This document shows positions 6,612 to 7,372 of a stretch of DNA of 7,372 nt, piece after piece. The notes under the pieces are model-generated. The model was given only the letters and a program-made list of their open reading frames with translations. It was not told where the DNA came from and searched no databases. Position numbers and translations under genes: made by a program. Source of the stretch: Phycisphaerales bacterium (GTDB taxonomy: Bacteria; Planctomycetota; Phycisphaerae; Phycisphaerales; SM1A02); NCBI GenBank assembly GCA_029243925.1, contig JAQWRC010000095.1, positions 1-7,372 of the forward strand. Direction: 5' to 3'. Positions within the stretch are counted from its first letter, which is position 1. Each line of letters starts with the position of its first letter.

Positions 6612-7372
6612 CGTTCGTCTCCTGTGTGATCGACACCGTATTGGCATCGATGAAAATCGCCGTCGTGGCATTGAACTGGAATCGTCGGGCGTGCTCACTG
6701 CGATCATCGACCGCTTCTGAGGCCTCACACAGGCGAGTCGCATCGATTTCATCCGCTCCCAGACCCGAAGCCATCAACGCCTGCCGAAGACCCGTACTGC
6801 GAATTGCCGCACTGACCGATCGCAACGATTCCCTCGACCAATGCAGCTCGCTGCCGAACACGGCCTCCGCCTCACGGTGCAGGGCTTCCGCCGCAGCCCG
6901 GACCAAGGGAGCATTCACTGCACTTCGCTTCGCCGCACCAGGCCAGAGTGCTTCGAGCACCGGCAGTACATCGCGTCGCAATCGACCGCGCAGCGTTGAC
7001 GGGTTGATGTTCGTGGGGTCCTCACGCCAACTCATTTCACCGGCTTCGCACATCGAGTGCAACTGCGACTTGGGCACTGCGAGCAGCGGACGGACCAACT
7101 GCACATCGTCGCCCAGTGGACGAGTGGGCGCCATGCCCGCCAACCCCTCGGGGCCGGCTCCGCGACCCAAGGCCGCGACGATGGTTTCCAGCTGATCTTC
7201 TGCATGATGCGCAACGAGCACATGCCGAGCTCCATGACGTACTGCTTCTGCAAGCAGCGCTTCGTACCGGTGGACTCTCGCATCCTCGCCACCACGCTCT
7301 GGATGCACATCGACGACGACACAATCAATGCCGATCGAAGCACAGCAGTGCCGAACATGTTCGCCGTCTTCT
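6604..7372 (-). CDS. tilS: tRNA(Ile)-lysidine synthetase, C-terminal part (5' end outside window)
   Basis: TilS uses ATP and lysine to convert C34 of the CAU-anticodon tRNA-Ile to lysidine, switching it from AUG to AUA decoding; it is normally essential. The frame is open to the right edge, so the visible 255 residues lack the N-terminal PP-loop (SGGxDS), which lies off-window. The family is shown by VLVAHHAEDQLETIVAALGRGAGPEGLAGM (interrupted here only by the reading of one motif: AHHAEDQLET then LGRGAGPEGL), by WREDPTNINPSTLRGRLRR (matching the W-EDP-N...RxxxR signature) and by VLPVLEAL. After this comes a helical substrate-binding domain and a short strand segment ending QETNDA. No long extra C-terminal domain is present, so this is a short-form TilS, unlike the E. 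coli enzyme. A GTG at 7308 lies inside the conserved core and is not the start. The TGA stop at 6604 overlaps the next gene's ATG. Confidence 0.9.
   Translation of the reverse strand, partial: EDGEHVRHCCASIGIDCVVVDVHPERGGEDARVHRYEALLAEAVRHGARHVLVAHHAEDQLETIVAALGRGAGPEGLAGMAPTRPLGDDVQLVRPLLAVPKSQLHSMCEAGEMSWREDPTNINPSTLRGRLRRDVLPVLEALWPGAAKRSAVNAPLVRAAAEALHREAEAVFGSELHWSRESLRSVSAAIRSTGLRQALMASGLGADEIDATRLCEASEAVDDRSEHARRFQFNATTAIFIDANTVSITQETNDA
6619..6623 (-). promoter_or_regulatory. Strong Shine-Dalgarno for the pseudo-receiver gene
   Basis: AGGAG on the minus strand, 7 bases before the ATG at 6611, lies inside the last codons of tilS. It fixes the start of the pseudo-receiver gene and allows re-initiation by ribosomes finishing tilS. 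The plus-strand genes in this window have no comparable site. Confidence 0.7.

Noticed and set aside
6039..6629. A 196-codon plus-strand open frame crossing the end of serS and the pseudo-receiver gene.
   Set aside because: It is out of frame with serS and antisense to a well-supported gene; the translation is Arg/His/Gln-rich with no family signature.
1..7372. CRISPR arrays, tRNA or rRNA genes, insertion sequences, integration sites or phage genes.
   Set aside because: No direct repeat series, cloverleaf, terminal inverted repeats or transposase/integrase sequence was seen; the genes are compact and largely housekeeping.

Overview
The window is a moderately GC-rich stretch of bacterial chromosome, densely packed with mostly housekeeping genes and with no sign of mobile DNA. 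The style of the proteins (a large secreted/membrane protein beside a GldA-like ABC ATPase, the SerRS and NAD kinase sequences, a small degenerate receiver after tilS, and several starts without a Shine-Dalgarno sequence) suggests a member of the Planctomycetota, perhaps a Phycisphaerae-like lineage. That placement comes from recall of family patterns, not from a search.

Plus strand, 1-6243: five genes in one direction. (i) The C-terminal 167 residues of an M20-family metallodipeptidase (1-504). (ii) An 802-residue protein with a signal peptide and two membrane segments (557-2965). (iii) An ABC transporter ATPase (2981-3928). (iv) NAD kinase, nadK (3945-4808). (v) Seryl-tRNA synthetase, serS (4834-6243). 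The gaps between genes (ii) to (v) are only 15, 16 and 25 bases, so these four probably form one transcription unit. The membrane protein and ATPase may work together at the envelope. nadK and serS are core metabolism and translation genes.

Minus strand, 7372-6231: the C-terminal part of tRNA(Ile)-lysidine synthetase, tilS (entering at the right edge, ending at 6604), overlaps by 8 bases a 126-residue CheY-like pseudo-receiver (6611-6231). The receiver's end overlaps the end of serS tail-to-tail by 13 bases.

The main anomaly is in serS. Codon 321 is an in-frame UGA (5794-5796) directly after class II motif 2. The same frame then continues for another 148 codons, encoding an intact SerRS C-terminus with motif 3, and ends at TAG. 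The UGA sits where I recall many SerRS proteins having cysteine. Neighbouring genes (the ABC ATPase, nadK, tilS) use TGA as a normal stop, so genome-wide reassignment is unlikely. The options are site-specific recoding (selenocysteine, or a UGA-reading tRNA-Cys), readthrough, a split or broken gene, or a base-call error. SerRS is the enzyme that charges tRNA-Sec with serine, so a genuine recoded UGA here would form a feedback loop. A base-call error or recent nonsense mutation remains the plainest explanation and must be excluded first.
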